Source of the DNA: Nageia nagi
Taxonomy: Eukaryota > Pinophyta
Direction: 5' to 3'
DNA length: 64,000 nucleotides
NCBI GenBank assembly: GCA_050084985.1
Contig: JBITNC010000001.1
Coordinates: 111,910,001 to 111,974,000, forward strand
Shown: piece by piece, positions 34,470 through 47,403 of the stretch
Position numbering within the stretch: position 1 is the stretch's first letter
Layout: each line of letters opens with the position of its first letter
Notes under the pieces: generated by a model
Database searches by the model: none
What the model was told of the DNA's origin: nothing
What the model saw: only the letters and a program-made list of their open reading frames with translations
Program-made: the position numbers and the translations under genes

Positions 34470-34630
34470 GTGCCCAAAAGGCTTGTAACGACTCGGATTT
34501 TCCCCATCAGCTAGGTCTAGATAAAAGATCGACTAGATAAGGTAGAATCTACCGGCCGAATGAATAGAGTGAGGACAAATCGAACAATCGCCACATTTCC
34601 ATTACATGATTCTTGTTTTGCAAAATGATT
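34470..34630 (-). pseudogene. Remnant of a second dioxygenase copy (exon 3 piece joined to promoter)
   Basis: The minus strand at about 34517-34476 encodes LADGENPSRYKPFG, against LVDGDNPRRYKPFV in the intact gene (residues 263-276). At nucleotide level, AAAAGGCTTGTAACG is identical in both. Immediately upstream in gene orientation, 34530-34630 resembles the intact gene's 5' flank at 33940-34030 (ACCGGCCGAATGAA against GGCCGGCCGAATGAA, then ACAAA-C-AA-AATGCCCAC-type and GTTTTGCAAAATGA-type blocks). Exons 1 and 2 and most of exon 3 are absent. This is a collapsed tandem duplicate and not a gene. Confidence 0.7.
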
Positions 34631-34739
34631 TGAGTGTATTATTACGGTATGAAATGAAACGAGATAGGGGATAGGATATTGACATCCCCATAAATTTTTT
34701 AATTTTATTTTAGATGTAGAGGAATCCGTTACATCTCTT

Positions 34740-34830
34740 ATATTTTTTTATTATAGTAAATTCGAACCATAGATTCGAACCTCTGACCTTTAATGGTAAA
34801 CACTAGACCTCTACGGTTTTCCAAATTTTT
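34740..34830 (-). repeat. tRNA-derived SINE head or tRNA pseudogene relic
   Basis: The minus strand has an A-box-like GAGGTCTAGTG near 34812 and a B box GGTTCGAATC near 34771, about 40 nt apart, the Pol III internal promoter layout. An AT-rich AATAAAAAAATAT tail follows. T-rich direct repeats on both sides may be target-site duplications but are low-complexity. No good cloverleaf is evident. Confidence 0.4.
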
Positions 34831-36029
34831 TTTTATTATTAACATGTTTGGTAAGTCTTTTTATTTGATAAAATGGATAAATAAATAATGATAAAGATGA
34901 AAAATCATGGTGTATAATGTACAAAATATAATAAATGTTGAATACATGTTGTTGGTAGGGGCTTGTGGTTAGATGATAATTTATAAATAAATAATCATGA
35001 AAATATGGGATTTAATATGTAGACAGTAGAATGGTATATTATTATGTGCATAAGCTTTTGTATAGAGTTTTTGTATAAAAATTATAATATTAAATATTCT
35101 AAATGATGTTTATATTTTCCATCTTTCTCATAGGATACATATGAAGCTGAACAATTATATATATAATTTAGATAAATGGAATGTAATTACGTAATGCATC
35201 AGATTTTGATATTAAATTATGTTCCATAACAAGATGATCAAGTTTCCTTTAGTGATAATGTAGAGGATCAAAATAATGTCACGTATTTCTTAAAATACTA
35301 TGATATTTTATGATTGTTTTCATCAACTCACAAAACATTTCATGAAAGATATGTATTCTTTTGATATTCTTATAAAATGCAATGTTTTACTTTATATAGA
35401 TGTTTTTCAACCATAAAAACTTATGAATGTATAATATTTAAATAAAAATATGTAATTAATTATATAAGACAAGTGCCTAAGTGAAAGACTTGTTATGTTC
35501 ATTAAGAGGATGTTTATGAGGTTTGCATACCATGATATGCAATGGATCTTGTACTAAACATGATGGGCAGTATATTATAGTATTATTATTCAATGAGGAT
35601 CATGTGGGATGAAAAGCCATTTCAATACTAATAATAATAGCATGCACATTTATTTATAATAACAAAATTATAAAATATGAAAGAGAAACTACAATAATAT
35701 GGTACATACATAATGCATATCACTTTGGTAATATGGGAAAAGGTGGAAGAGATAAGATGTGATACATTCTGCAATTAGATGGACAATAGAATAATATAGA
35801 TAAGGAGTAGGGTTTCTTAAAGGAGATACATGAAATGATAGATTTTATTGATGATAAGATATGGGACCAATATCTCATTGATTAAGTGCTAGATCAAACA
35901 AAAGTAACTAAGATTGATAGTAAAATTAACTAGGTATTCCTGAGTTTATATAAAACATCTAATTGAATATATAAAATATAGTAAATCAATACCAAAAAGA
36001 TCTTCTCATAACACTATGATAATTATAGA

Positions 36030-36590
36030 GTAAATACACCTATCAATAATAATGATGAAAACTAACAAACTTATGTAAGAACTTTGGATGAAGGATGATA
36101 CACCAAAATAGATCATGCAAGTTGATAGATAAATCACAAAATTACTTCCACATAGTAATGAGATGGAGATGAGTGATTTCATTATAGGATAACTAAATGC
36201 TATTGCAACCAATTAATCTAGTGATATTACCACGTAATCAAACAATCAAATTTTACTAGGTAACTAATCAATGAATCCTATGATGTTAGATATATTATTG
36301 ATAGTAATAGAGGTAGCTAGATCAAATCCCAATCTTAGTAGGCAATGATAAGAAATCCCTGGGTATAGGATTATGATATAAAGATAGAAATGTAATATAT
36401 ATCCATCATCTCTCTTGCTTGGATTTTTATAGGAAGGGATAACATGTTTGGTGACATCATCCTTCCATCGGTATCCTTAGCTTACTTCCATAACAAAAAG
36501 TGCATGGAGTAGGATTATGTTGGCCAAAGATGATGATAGCAATTAATTATGATATTAATTAAATAAGATAATTAAGAATAAAAAAGTAAT
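36030..36590 (+). repeat. Direct repeat copy 1 (about 560 bp)
   Basis: Matches 38420-38995. Shared landmarks in order: AAAACTAACAAACTTATGTA, TAGATCA, AATCCTATGATGTTAGATAT, CTTCCA-C, then a GCTTA-TT-CATA block and TTATGATATTAATTAAATAA. These could be LTRs of an element whose 1.8-kb interior has no coding signal, or two insertions of one family. Confidence 0.55.
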
Positions 36591-38419
36591 TTATTTTTAA
36601 GTATTTATAATTGTACCTTTGCAATTAAAATGAAATAAATTAAAATTTTCTTATAATGCAAGATATGGAAATTTTGAGATAAAAAGAAAAAATGAAATAT
36701 TACTTTCCTAACTATGGTGTTAGTTTTATGTGTCTATTTTTCAATAGGTATCCTATCTCTCCTTGATTTGGTTTTTGCAATGATCAACTTAATAAAGATG
36801 GGAGAAAGTAAGATTAAGCACCTATATAAAAAGACAAAGGATAACATATTATAACTAACAACATATAGATATTGGAGAGTACATAAGATCATAAGTTATT
36901 TTTAAAATCCCAAATAATTAAGGGGTGATCATAAGAGTTATCAAAATGACTTAATCATAAAAGTTATGATGCTATAAAAAGAGATAATGATAATCAACTA
37001 ATTTTAATAGTAATATACAAGCAATTATAGTGTGATCATACATATAGAAATTTTGATCATAATAATTTGTAATGAAATAAAATTAGCATAAGAACTATTA
37101 ATCATAGTGCATGCATGAAGAAGATTTAAGAGTAAGATACTCGAACCTTTTATTTTATAAGGATATATCCTTGAGAAAAAGTAAAACTAATTTTATGCTA
37201 ATAACAATATCATTAGATTATTTTTTCACTATTCCATATAAAAATATTGATCTAAAATATCAATGCTAGAGTTAATCTCTTTTTTTAAAATATATTAATC
37301 TTTTCTCCAATCATTAACTACATAGAAATAACTTTTTAGATCTTAATTTTTTTGATATTTTTTAAATCAAAGATCATTTGGATATCCTTATGAAATAATC
37401 TATTAATAACTATTTTCTAATTTATGGTTCCTATTACGAGATATTGATAAGATGATAAAGAATTAAAGACTTGAAATTAGTTATATAAACGTATAGACTT
37501 ATAAAAACTCATACAAATTGATAAATCAATAATAAGATTGACATGGCCTTCATAAGTTACCATAAAATATATAAAATATGATTAAATAAAAATAGAACAT
37601 TAATAGTATGTTATAAAATCAAAACACTATAAGGATTGTTTTAATAATCTCACGACTTGGTAGACTACATGTTTAATCACTAATAAATATCTTTCCTTAT
37701 TTTTCCATTTGGATTACTATTGATATTTGATCCATATCTATCATACTTGAAATAAAATATTAAATTATATAAAATTCTAAAGATTTTCAATCAATAAAAT
37801 ACCCTAAAATATGATCTTTAGAAACCATAAACATATCCTAATAATAAATATATATAAGTGATATAAGAATTTATAATGTAAAAAATAACCAAAAATTAGT
37901 TAAAATAACCTTCAAAATATGGGATTTTCTATAAAAAAAATTATTAGTGATTTAAAAACCTCAAAAAATTAAAAGTAATAAACCTAATTTATCTCTTAAA
38001 TATTTATCTATCATTAATATCTACGACTTATGTAAGGTATTTAATTAAAATTATCTACAATATGTTTAAAAATAAGGTTTAACATCTAGGGTTTTCTTCA
38101 AAAATATATTTTTAGAAAATAAAAGCCTTAATGTTTTTATTGAACACAAGTAATAAAATTTAATAATTTTATAGAAAATTAATAAATTCAAAGATAAATC
38201 AATCTCTAGTTTTTTGTATTGAAAATGTGATATCCTAAAATGAAAATTCTATGGTTTGTAAGATATATTGAGTTCAACAAATCTTGATTTTGAGAATAAT
38301 TGGGTTTACCTTAATTAATATAAGATAAAATTAATTAAATAGATCAAATACTATGAATGAATACTAAAATGATTTGGTAGTAATAATATGAGGATTACAG
38401 ATTGAACCTACTTATCAAA

Positions 38420-38995
38420 ATGCAAATCAAAACTAACAAACCTATGTACTTACCTATAATGAAGAATTACACAGTAGAATAGATCATAAAGGATGAGGGA
38501 AAACTTAATATAAGATCTAATAATATCAAAGAGAAAAAAATTAGTAACTTCACCATAAGATACCCTAATGATATTACAACTAGTATGTCTAGTGATGCTT
38601 CTAGGTACTTAAAATATCAGATATGGTAGATCATAAATAAATGAATCTTAGGATGTTTGATATATTTTAAATTGTAACCTAAAAAGAAATTCAATGACAT
38701 AATAAAACACAATAGATCAAATCCTAATATTGATAGGTAGAGTTTAGAAATACCTATATACATGAAAAAACATATCAATAAAGTTATGTAGTCATTATTT
38801 ATGATTTATCTAATGCAAGAGTATTCATTAGTAGAGATAGCCAATTTTATGATGTTAGCCTTCCAGCAACATTGCTAGCTTATTTGCATAGTAAATAACA
38901 CATAGTTTAGCATTATGTTAACCAAATAAGATGATATATAGTAGTTATGATATTAATTAAATAAAAAAGAATTAAAAAAATAAAATTATTCGTTT
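38420..38995 (+). repeat. Direct repeat copy 2 (about 575 bp)
   Basis: Partner of 36030-36590 in the same orientation; moderately diverged, with several small insertions and deletions. The interval between copies carries no retrotransposon domain. Confidence 0.55.
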
Positions 38996-40334
38996 TATTG
39001 TATTTACAATTAACTATTTATGCAAGTATATTTAATATGTTTATTAGTTTATTTTAATATACATTTTTAATAATATGTTGAATACCTTGTATGTGAATGG
39101 TTGGTAATAATGTGATAATTTATGGTATATCAAATATCTATTATATAAATGGATATCATGTACCAAATGTAATGGTTCATTATAATATTTATATATCATA
39201 AGAATCCTATTATCAAGTTGATCACAATAATTCATTGTAAGTATGACTATAGGGTAAATGAGCTTTGATTTCATATACCACCTTTTGATCCTTTTTCTTT
39301 GATATAATTTAAGTATAATTTTGTAAGATTAAAGGGTTAAAATTGTACTCTCTAAATTAAGTTTAAGACCTAATCCTAGACTCTCTAAATTAATATTAAC
39401 AAATAACATATAGAAAGTTGTAAACCTAAGTCTATCCTAGTTTTAATTTCATTATATGGCTACATGGACTAGGGCAAAGCTTGACCAAGTCTATTCAAAA
39501 GGTGGAATTAAGGGTGTGATCAATCTATTGAGGATAGAGGGTGTGGATGGTACCACATGTCATTAGATCTTTTGTTCACAAAGGAGTTGGGGATACATCC
39601 TAAAATCATTGTTCTCCATCTCCTTGTCACTATGTTGTTGAGGGTTTTTCATCATGGCAAAGGACTCACTGGAGCCATATCGTTCCATCATTAATTGGTA
39701 ATATGAGAGGTATATTCCCTATTTCAATGTTTTCTCCCTATTGAGATCAAATGTTGGTAAAATTCCTATAGTCATGGGATTTCCTCAGTTGGAGACATAT
39801 TTTTTGCTAAGATGGATGGTGTGTTGTTGATACAATACATTTGGAATATAGATAAAGTTTTGAATATCATGCAATTTTTATTCACTACAAATGAGTAATA
39901 CCATTTAAGTACTTATATTGTTTGATAATAAATTTTAACAAAAAACCTAAAAACCTATTTAGCTTATACCCAAGATTAGATGACGAATAGAGAATTTCTT
40001 ATGCAATGAACTTATGGTTTAACTCCTCGAGTACAAATCAAATAAGCTTAGTAAAAACCTAAAACATAAGATTTTAAAACCATAAAAGAAATTATAAAAA
40101 AATATATTATAATTGTATTTTGCATTCTAGCCATGTGTTATGAGTAATATTTGTTGTGTTTCCATTTCATATTTTATCATGTTATGGGTAATGTTTACTA
40201 TTTTTACATTTTGCATATCAACATATTGTGATTATAGTTTATCCTTAAAATTAATGAAGTATAAGAATTTCTTTACTGAGATCTAATATTCTCACATACT
40301 TAAAAAATATTTTAGGAACTAATGTAGGGGTGAT

Positions 40335-41350
40335 TACAAGAAGTTGGGTCCATATTATGGTAAAAAGTGGAAGTGTTTTCCTTGATTTTCAAGTTTAGGC
40401 AAGATTGATCTCAAAATTTAAAGCACTTAGATATGGAATCATGAAAAAGGTCATTGGGGTAAAAATGTGGTTCCCAGAGTTTAGTTTTCAAATACATAAT
40501 TTATTCCAATACCCATATAGAATATATTAAATTTTGATTAGAATGAATAAAAATCACATTTTAAAATATAACTTTTAAGACCATATCATGAATGTGTCTG
40601 TGACACATAAATTGATCAAAATCAAGGTATTTTTAAAAATCCATTTAGGAATAGATACCTAAGACATTGAATCTTGTCCTGTATATTTTTCCATAATTTT
40701 TCCATAAATATGTTTTTATTAATTTTTTATCTATCATATTTGTTCTTTCAAAAAGTGTTCATTTCTATCACACATAATTTGACATAAACTTAATCCTTTT
40801 TAATTGTTTTTTATATCTTAAAGAGAATTCTTTGAATCCTTTCCCTACATATTTGTTTTAAAGTATATGGACCACTTTTATTAAAAAAAATTGAAAAATA
40901 TGAAATCTTATCCAATTATAAAAATAATTACATATTTGAAATCCATGCTTTTTAATCTATAATGGGTCTAAACTTCATGAAATAATTCTACCAAAAAATC
41001 CATCAAATGTATGCCTGAATTTGAGATTTTATATTAAATTTGCCATGAGCACATACTTGCAAGTCCAAGGCTAAGGGTTGCCTCACCAAGCCTTTCTTGA
41101 GTGTAAAACCAAGGTAAAATTGAGGATTCTAATATCGAGATCCTAATATTTAATGCTAAGAAAGTGCATGTATTTTAATTTTTAATATGACTATGCCAAT
41201 TTAAAATTGAGATCCTAATATTTATTTAGACCTTTAACCTAAATTAGGATCTTGATATTAATTTATTAAAATCAAACTCTCAATTTTTTGACATTAAATT
41301 TTAACTTTGTACACTTCCCCTTCAAGTGAACTCAACTTCTTGCTTTCATT
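40335..41350 (-). mobile_element. MITE-family element, copy C (about 1.0 kb, inverted)
   Basis: The ends are inverted repeats: left CAAGAAGTTGGGTCCA and right (reverse complement) CAAGAAGTTGAGTTCA. The interior aligns in reverse orientation with 55540-56555, including the TTCATGAAAT, CATCAAA-ATATGCCTGAA and GGCTTG-TGAG blocks. It is non-coding. No perfect target-site duplication was found; its boundaries are set by the inverted repeats. Confidence 0.65.
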
Positions 41351-43025
41351 CATAGGGTATTGAAGGAATTATGGTAAATCTTGAAGACCCCATATATTAG
41401 AAGTGGTAACAAGTTTGCTAAAGTTATACTTACTTTTGTTTTATATATATACATATACTTCACTATTGGTGTAGTATCTTGAAAGAACAAAGCTATGTTT
41501 AGAACTAAGCTAATATTGGAATTTTGTAGTCACCATAACTTTTAAAATAGTTATAAAGACTTGTATTGTATTCATGTATGATATTTTTTTAAAGGTTTTT
41601 AGTTTGCAAAGTTGAGTGATCTGCAAGGAAATAGAGCACGATAATTAACATATAATGTTTAGTTTACATTGGGAAAATTTAACTAATAAAACTATGGTAT
41701 TTATAATATTTGACTCAATTACAAAAAAAAATATAGTGTACATATGTTAAATTTTAAATATTGTCATAAATAGTTGTGAATCAGTTAGTTAGGATTGGAT
41801 TTTGGTATTGTAGATGCTCTATTTATATAGTTTTACAATTGGTAAGTTAATGTTAAGTGATTTTCATAGTAACCTCAAGATGAATAGATTATGTCCAAAA
41901 ATTTACTGCATAGTCATGAAATGATGATTATACATATTTTTTTGGTGGCTATTTGGCTTACAATTTGAATCAAGGAAAAAAAATAACTTGCAAATGGTTA
42001 AATGAATATATGTTTATTAAATATAGGCATTCATTTATTATAAAAGTTAACTTGACTATATACTTTCAACTATGTTTGAATGGGTATAAAATGAGATTAG
42101 AAATTAAAATCAGTTTGGGCATTTGATAAAGACTAGATGTATGATGAAAGAAAAATCTTTATGTAGTAGTTTAATCATGTGATGAATTAAGGATTTCTAA
42201 TGAAAAATTGATAATCACATTTAATTGATTAGTTGACTAAGACTACCTTATCAATTGGAAAGGTAGAAACTGATTCAAAAATATTAAAACTTTTTGAGTT
42301 ATGCAAACTTAGGAATAAAGACTTATTGTTCTAAAAATGTTATAATACTATACAAAAATGTTATGAAGTGGGTTATAAATTATTTTAGGAGAATTTATTC
42401 AAGAATAACTTGTTAAGAAGGAATTATTGTTAGTGTATTGATGTCAAAAATGATGTAACACTCTTATTTAAGAGAGATTTATTATTAGAGTTTTCATGTA
42501 AAAAATGATATATTATTCTTCTTTAATATGGTATTATTATTAGATCTCTCATATCAATAATAATGAATTATTAATTTCAAGAGGATATTATTGTTAATGT
42601 TTCCATGATATAAATAAAGACAAGATTCAATATTTTAAAGGAAATATAGTGGTCAAGTTCACTAATGATAATATGAACACCTCTAAATATGGAATGGGTA
42701 AACTATGAATTGAAATACAAAATATTGACTATTGAATACTATTAAGTGATTGTAGTTGAATCTTCCTAAGTGGGTATAACTAGAATCATATATGGACTCT
42801 ATAAGTACAACAAACCACTGATGAATCTTATACCTAATATAAATATAAAAAAGTATTTGGTAATTTGATTATGATTACAATACTATATTGAATTACAAAA
42901 TAAGATGAGTCCTAAATAATATAAATTGTAATCACTTACACAAATTATTTTCCCTTTCTAAAAATATTTATGTCATCATTTATTTACATATAAGTGTGAG
43001 GTATCATGATTGATGGTATCTAACA
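41351..43025 (+). repeat. Presumed LTR of the following gypsy element, start not found
   Basis: The sequence ends ...GGTATCTAACA directly before a primer-binding site, the expected end of an LTR. The start could lie anywhere downstream of the MITE copy; no second copy was found after the element. Within it, 42424-42600 is a degenerate tandem repeat of about 55-60 bp (ATTATTGTTAG / ATTATTATTAG units). Confidence 0.45.
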
Positions 43026-43027
43026 TT

Positions 43028-43039
43028 TGGTATCAAAGT
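43028..43039 (+). promoter_or_regulatory. Gypsy primer-binding site
   Basis: TGGTATCAAAGT, nearly the tRNA-iMet complement, preceded by an LTR-like end AACA and two spacer bases. Confidence 0.7.
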
Positions 43040-43099
43040 ACATGTTTTTAAATTTTTGATATGAACTATTATGATTCTCATGTAAAACTAATTATTTTG

Positions 43100-44340
43100 A
43101 GAAAGAAAATTATTGGTGCACCAAGAGGCAAAGGTAGAAATAGGGGCCTTTAAAATAGGGGTCATGGAATTTAGGGGTATTGGAATAGGAATAGGAAAGG
43201 GTAGACATAATGCCTCTCATTTTAGTACTTTTGAGTCTTAAACTAAAATTGCTTAATATAAGTACTTTTTGAATGTAGAACGAATAGAACAAGAATCATA
43301 GTAGGAATTTGATCATACCATCTAGCAAGATATGGTGAGAATAATTATATATCTACTTATTTGACCATGAAGAAAAAGAGGAAATAACTCCAAGAGAAAC
43401 CAACAATTGATTGGTCATCTCTTGAGTGGTTAGAATAGACTAGGGCAAAGGGTGTCAAGTGTTCCTTAAGTTAAGCAAAGGGCATGTATTGCTATTGAAT
43501 TAGCTAAAGATATGATGTAGTTTTAGGTATCCAAATTTAGTGTTAGAAATACAAAAGAAGTTGATTTATGGTTGATTAAGTTGTAATCTCATTTTGCAAT
43601 CAAGAGATGTGTATCCACTATAGCAGCCATTAAAATGATTGAAACTACTTGAGAATGGTGGAATACTTACCTTTCGAATACCACTAAACAAATAGGATAT
43701 GTGGAGTATGATGAATTTGTGTAGCTATTTAAATAAAGGTAATTGTGCAATTAGTTTTTCTTAGCAAACTAGAGTGAGATTTTAGGATGGAATAGAAAAA
43801 TAATACTATTGATACATACTATCAATAGTTTATGAAACTTTGAAAGTATATTCCAAATTTCAAAAAGATAAAAAAATAAAAAAAACTCATATTTTATTTT
43901 GGGAATGGAGACAAAAGCTCATTCTACCATAAACTTACATAAACCTCCATCAATTCAAAGATAATATTAATTAGCAAAGTAAGAAGAAATAAACTAGATT
44001 TCAAGAAAGGTTGTCACATAGCAATACTGAGCTACTAGAAATGAGAAAATGAACAATAAAAAGAAAAATATCCATGAACAAAAACAACAATGGGAACTCA
44101 ATAAACATAATAAAAATGGTAAAAAAGGGAAAATTTCCAACAATCAACAAAATCAAAACAAACATCATGAGGGATATGAATGTGGTAGATATGGAAAAGG
44201 GAATAAACCCAACTAACCTATTGTTGACCAAAATGGACAAAACCAAAACAAGGGTGCTTACCCAAAGACATGATATTTCATATGTGGAGGAAAGCATTAT
44301 AAAGCCTAATGTCCAAACCATGATGATTTTAATGATGAGT
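43100..44340 (+). pseudogene. Gypsy gag relic
   Basis: It starts with an Arg/Gly-rich N-terminus (APRGKGRNRG) typical of plant gypsy gag. Then come the capsid block VDLWLIKL and IAAIKMIETT-x-EWWNTYL near 43560-43670 (the conserved W-W segment), and a nucleocapsid knuckle FICGGKHYKA-x-CPNHDD near 44275-44320. An Asn/Lys-rich linker precedes the knuckle and gives rise to open frames on both strands at 44001-44399 that are not genes. Confidence 0.65.
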
Positions 44341-44419
44341 AGGCAAGGAATATACACCAAATCTCTATAGTTAATAATAAAGTAGTACCAAATAATCAAA
44401 CTTCCACCATTTTCCTTGA

Positions 44420-44810
44420 TGGTAAGATCTATGACCAGAAAATCTCTATCTTAATTAATTATGGTGTAATAGAGAGCTTTGTTTCCTCTTTAATTATTGA
44501 TAAATTCCTTACCAAATAAGAAAAAATGTAAAAACCATGGTATGTAGAATTTACATCAAGTCAAATGTATAAAGTGGGAAAATATTTGTCAAATTTAGAG
44601 ATAATTTTGCTTAGTTTTAAATCAAAAATACCTCTAGACATAATATCATTACCATCATATGACATAATTCTAGGGATGAATTGGTTGATTAAATCAAAAG
44701 CCAATGTGAATATTCCTAAAAAAGTTATTAAAGTTATGAATAGTAAGGATGAAAAACTAATTTTGCATAGCATTAAGAAACCTTTTTACAAACTTTTCAT
44801 TGTGTGAATT
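44420..44810 (+). pseudogene. Gypsy aspartic protease relic
   Basis: ILINYGVIESFVSS near 44450 stands where the family has L-I-D-S/T-G-A-T-x-x-F-I-S, so the catalytic Asp is changed to Asn. The second block YDIILGMNWL is intact in the open frame 44565-44807. It would process the polyprotein if active. Confidence 0.7.
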
Positions 44811-44929
44811 CAAGATAACAAAAAGAATGAGACATATGATCCTTTTTAGATATATCCTATACTTGGTAAGTTAAAGGATATTTTTCTAGAACAACTTCCT
44901 AGAATGATGTTAATGAGAGAATTTGACTT

Positions 44930-45760
44930 CTCAATTGTTTTAAAACTAGGAACTAAACCTATGATGATTACTCCCTATTGCATTACAACTCTTTAAATAC
45001 AAGAGTTGAAAATGCAATTACAAAAACTCTTAGATAAGGTTTTACTTAAACCTTGTGTGTCACCTTGGGGTTTACTAGTTTTGTTTATTAAAAAAAATAT
45101 GGTACCCTTATGTATCAACTACAATATATTAAATAAATTGATCATTAATAATTTTTATCCTTTTCCAAGGATTGATGATCGATTTGACCATCTAAAAGTA
45201 GAAAATTTATTCTTAGAAATTGATCTTATATCGAGTAATCATAAACTTAAAATTAAGGAGTAAGATACATGCAATATAACCTTTAAAATATGTTATGATC
45301 ATTATGGGTTCACAATTTTACCTTTTCAATTCACTAACTCTCCTGCAACATTCATGAACTTGATGAACATTATATTTTGAGAATATCTAGACAAGTTTGT
45401 GTTTCGTATTTCTTGATGAAAATTTGATTTACACTAAAATAAAAGAAGAGCAAGATGAATATTTTAAATTGAAACTAGAAATTTGTATTAGAAACCAACT
45501 GTATGGAATGATATAAAATTGTAAATTCTATACATCATGTGTTCAATATCTTGGGTATATCATGTGAACTAATGGGTTAGTAATGGATCCTAAAAATATT
45601 GAAGCTTTTCATGATTGGAAAACTCCTATAAATATCTTAGAAATATGTAGCTTCATGTGTGATATTGGATATTAAAGAAAATTTGTAAAAGAATTTTCCA
45701 AAATTGCTTATCCAATGACCTTGGGAAGGATAAGAAGTTTATTTAGAATAAGAAATGTAA
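44930..45760 (+). pseudogene. Gypsy reverse transcriptase relic
   Basis: Open frame 45006-45263 contains LKPCVSPWGLLVLFIKK, LCINYNILNK and FYPFPRIDDRFDHLK. After a shift come the FTxLPFQFTNSPATFMNLMN block near 45310-45370 and the catalytic box as FLDENLIYT near 45407, where the second Asp has become Glu. GYIM and DPKNIEA near 45555-45605 belong to the connection. Stops separate the blocks. Confidence 0.8.
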
Positions 45761-45789
45761 ATCAAATTTCAATTTGCTTAAGCAAAATT

Positions 45790-46310
45790 TGACCATTTCT
45801 CCTATTCTCAAATTACCAAATCCATAAAAATATTCCATATTATGTATTTATGGTTGAATTTAAGGTCTTAGAGGTATTCTTATGTAAGAGGCTTCAATAA
45901 TGGCATATGAGTCACATAATTGAAGGACAATGAAAGGAACTATCCCACTAATGAACTTAAGTTAGAAGTTGTTGTACATGCTCTCAAAATGTGGTACCAT
46001 TACATAGTGTGTAGATCCTATTTCTTAAAAACTAACCATAATAACTTGTATTATTTATTCACTCAACCTACCTTGAATGCCAGACAAAGATGATGGATGG
46101 AATTTTTAGTTGAGCATGATTTGCAAATTAAATATATCAAAGGGATAGAAAATGAGATTGTTGATATCTTGAGTAGGAAAATACATACCTTAATGGATAT
46201 GTCTAGTTACAAATCGAATATAAATCAAAGGATTTATAAGTATCAAGTTAATGATACTTTCTACATAAACAAAAAAGAGAGAATTCCTCAAGATTTGCAA
46301 GAATAATTCA
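45790..46310 (+). pseudogene. Gypsy RNase H relic
   Basis: Decayed first strand near 45850, then NYPTNELKLEVV-like (second acidic site, about 45945) and, in open frame 46097-46306, WMEFLVEHDLQIKYIKGIEN with VDILSRK. This is the conserved C-terminal RNase H signature (W-x-x-x-L-x-x-x-D-x-x-I-x-Y-x-K-G, ADxLSR). Inactive. Confidence 0.75.
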
Positions 46311-46379
46311 TTATCAATAATGATGAACTACTATATTTTGAGTAAGGGATAGTCAGTCCCTTGAAAGGCAATCTAATAA

Positions 46380-46925
46380 ATATAATCATGTATGAATTCC
46401 CTTATAGAATTTTTTCTACCCACTCGAGTGTTAATAAGATAAGATTAAATATTATGAAATAATATTACCAGCTAGGCATGAATAATATTATCATTGAATA
46501 TATAATCAAGTTCCTAGAATGCCAAATACTTAAAATATAAAGAATTAAACCAATAGGAAACTATATTCACCCACTGGAATTATAATACAAAAATGGTAAT
46601 CTATTATTATGGATTTCATTTTTGCTTTATTAAAAATTAGACTTCATCATGATTATATTTTTTTGATAATTGATAGATTTACGACTTCATCATGATTATT
46701 ATTGATTTCATTTGTTTGGTTTTCCAAAAAAAAAAAAAATTCAGACAATGATAGTAAATTCATTTTAAAATTTTGGGAAGCTATTCATATAGATGTTGGA
46801 AGTAAGCTCAACTTCAATTTGACTTATAATCTAGAGACATATGGGCAAATTGAAAGGGTTAACTAGATCCTGGAAGACATGTTTTGTATTTGACAAGGTT
46901 ATTTGGGTTTTCCTCATGTGTGATC
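46380..46925 (+). pseudogene. Gypsy integrase relic
   Basis: The zinc domain near 46430-46530 reads YYQLGMNNIIIEYIIKFLEC. The core has DFI-x-ALLKI-like and FFLIDRF near 46610-46680 (first Asp region). A later segment near 46745-46890 reads SKFILKFWEAIHIDVGSKLN and ETYGQIERVN, matching the second-Asp-to-Glu part of the core. An A-run (46724-46739) interrupts it. Confidence 0.7.
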
Positions 46926-47388
46926 TTTGAAAAATATACTTTGAGAATAACTATAGATAAAATGGATCACTCTTTCATTCTAAACTCCCTCCTTCTTGGT
47001 TCTAGTAAATATTTTATTCTTTGGTCACTTTAAAATCTCAAGATGGATAATTTAGGGTGGCCATTCATCCCCATACCTCTTTATTATATTGACAAAAGGT
47101 ATTGGTAGTTGTATTAAATATTTACAATTATCTACCAAAATTTATTATATATAGATTTATAATGGTTACCCATATATAACCCACTCATAATGTGGAAATG
47201 ATATCCTCTTAACAATATACCCTTCGATCCATGAGAGTAAAAAAAATAAAAGTTGTTATCAAGTCTATAAAATGATAATAACTCAAGCAATAAATAATCA
47301 ATAATCAAATATTTTTATCTATATCATATGAGATCAACACCTTATGATCCTCTTCAAAATGATACATATGATAATTGATAATGCGCCC
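46926..47388. other. Gypsy 3' remainder and LINE target region
   Basis: This is the integrase C-terminal remainder, then AT-rich sequence with no recognisable feature. The last bases form the left copy of the LINE target-site duplication. Confidence 0.4.
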
Positions 47389-47403
47389 AACTCTTATCCA
47401 AGT
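47389..47403. repeat. LINE target-site duplication, left copy
   Basis: AACTCTTATCCAAGT, identical to 53572-53586. Confidence 0.75.

Larger units (their letters stand above)
34831..40334. other. AT-rich repeat debris without coding signal
   Basis: Very AT-rich sequence with closed frames. The only structure I see is a direct-repeat pair, listed separately. A slightly more GC-balanced part at 39470-39780 has no recognisable protein similarity. Confidence 0.5.
43028..46925 (+). mobile_element. Ty3/gypsy retrotransposon relic
   Basis: A primer-binding site TGGTATCAAAGT (43028-43039) is followed by gag, protease, reverse transcriptase, RNase H and integrase in Ty3/gypsy order. All domains carry stops and frameshifts. 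No 3' LTR was recognised after the integrase, so the element is truncated or its 3' LTR is too decayed to see. Confidence 0.8.

Noticed and set aside
34740-34830. Functional tRNA gene
   Set aside because: The B box is good, but acceptor and T stems do not pair well enough for a working tRNA.
44001-44399. 132-codon minus-strand hydrophobic open frame as a membrane protein
   Set aside because: It is the antisense of the Asn/Lys-rich gag linker of the gypsy element, which creates an artificial hydrophobic frame.
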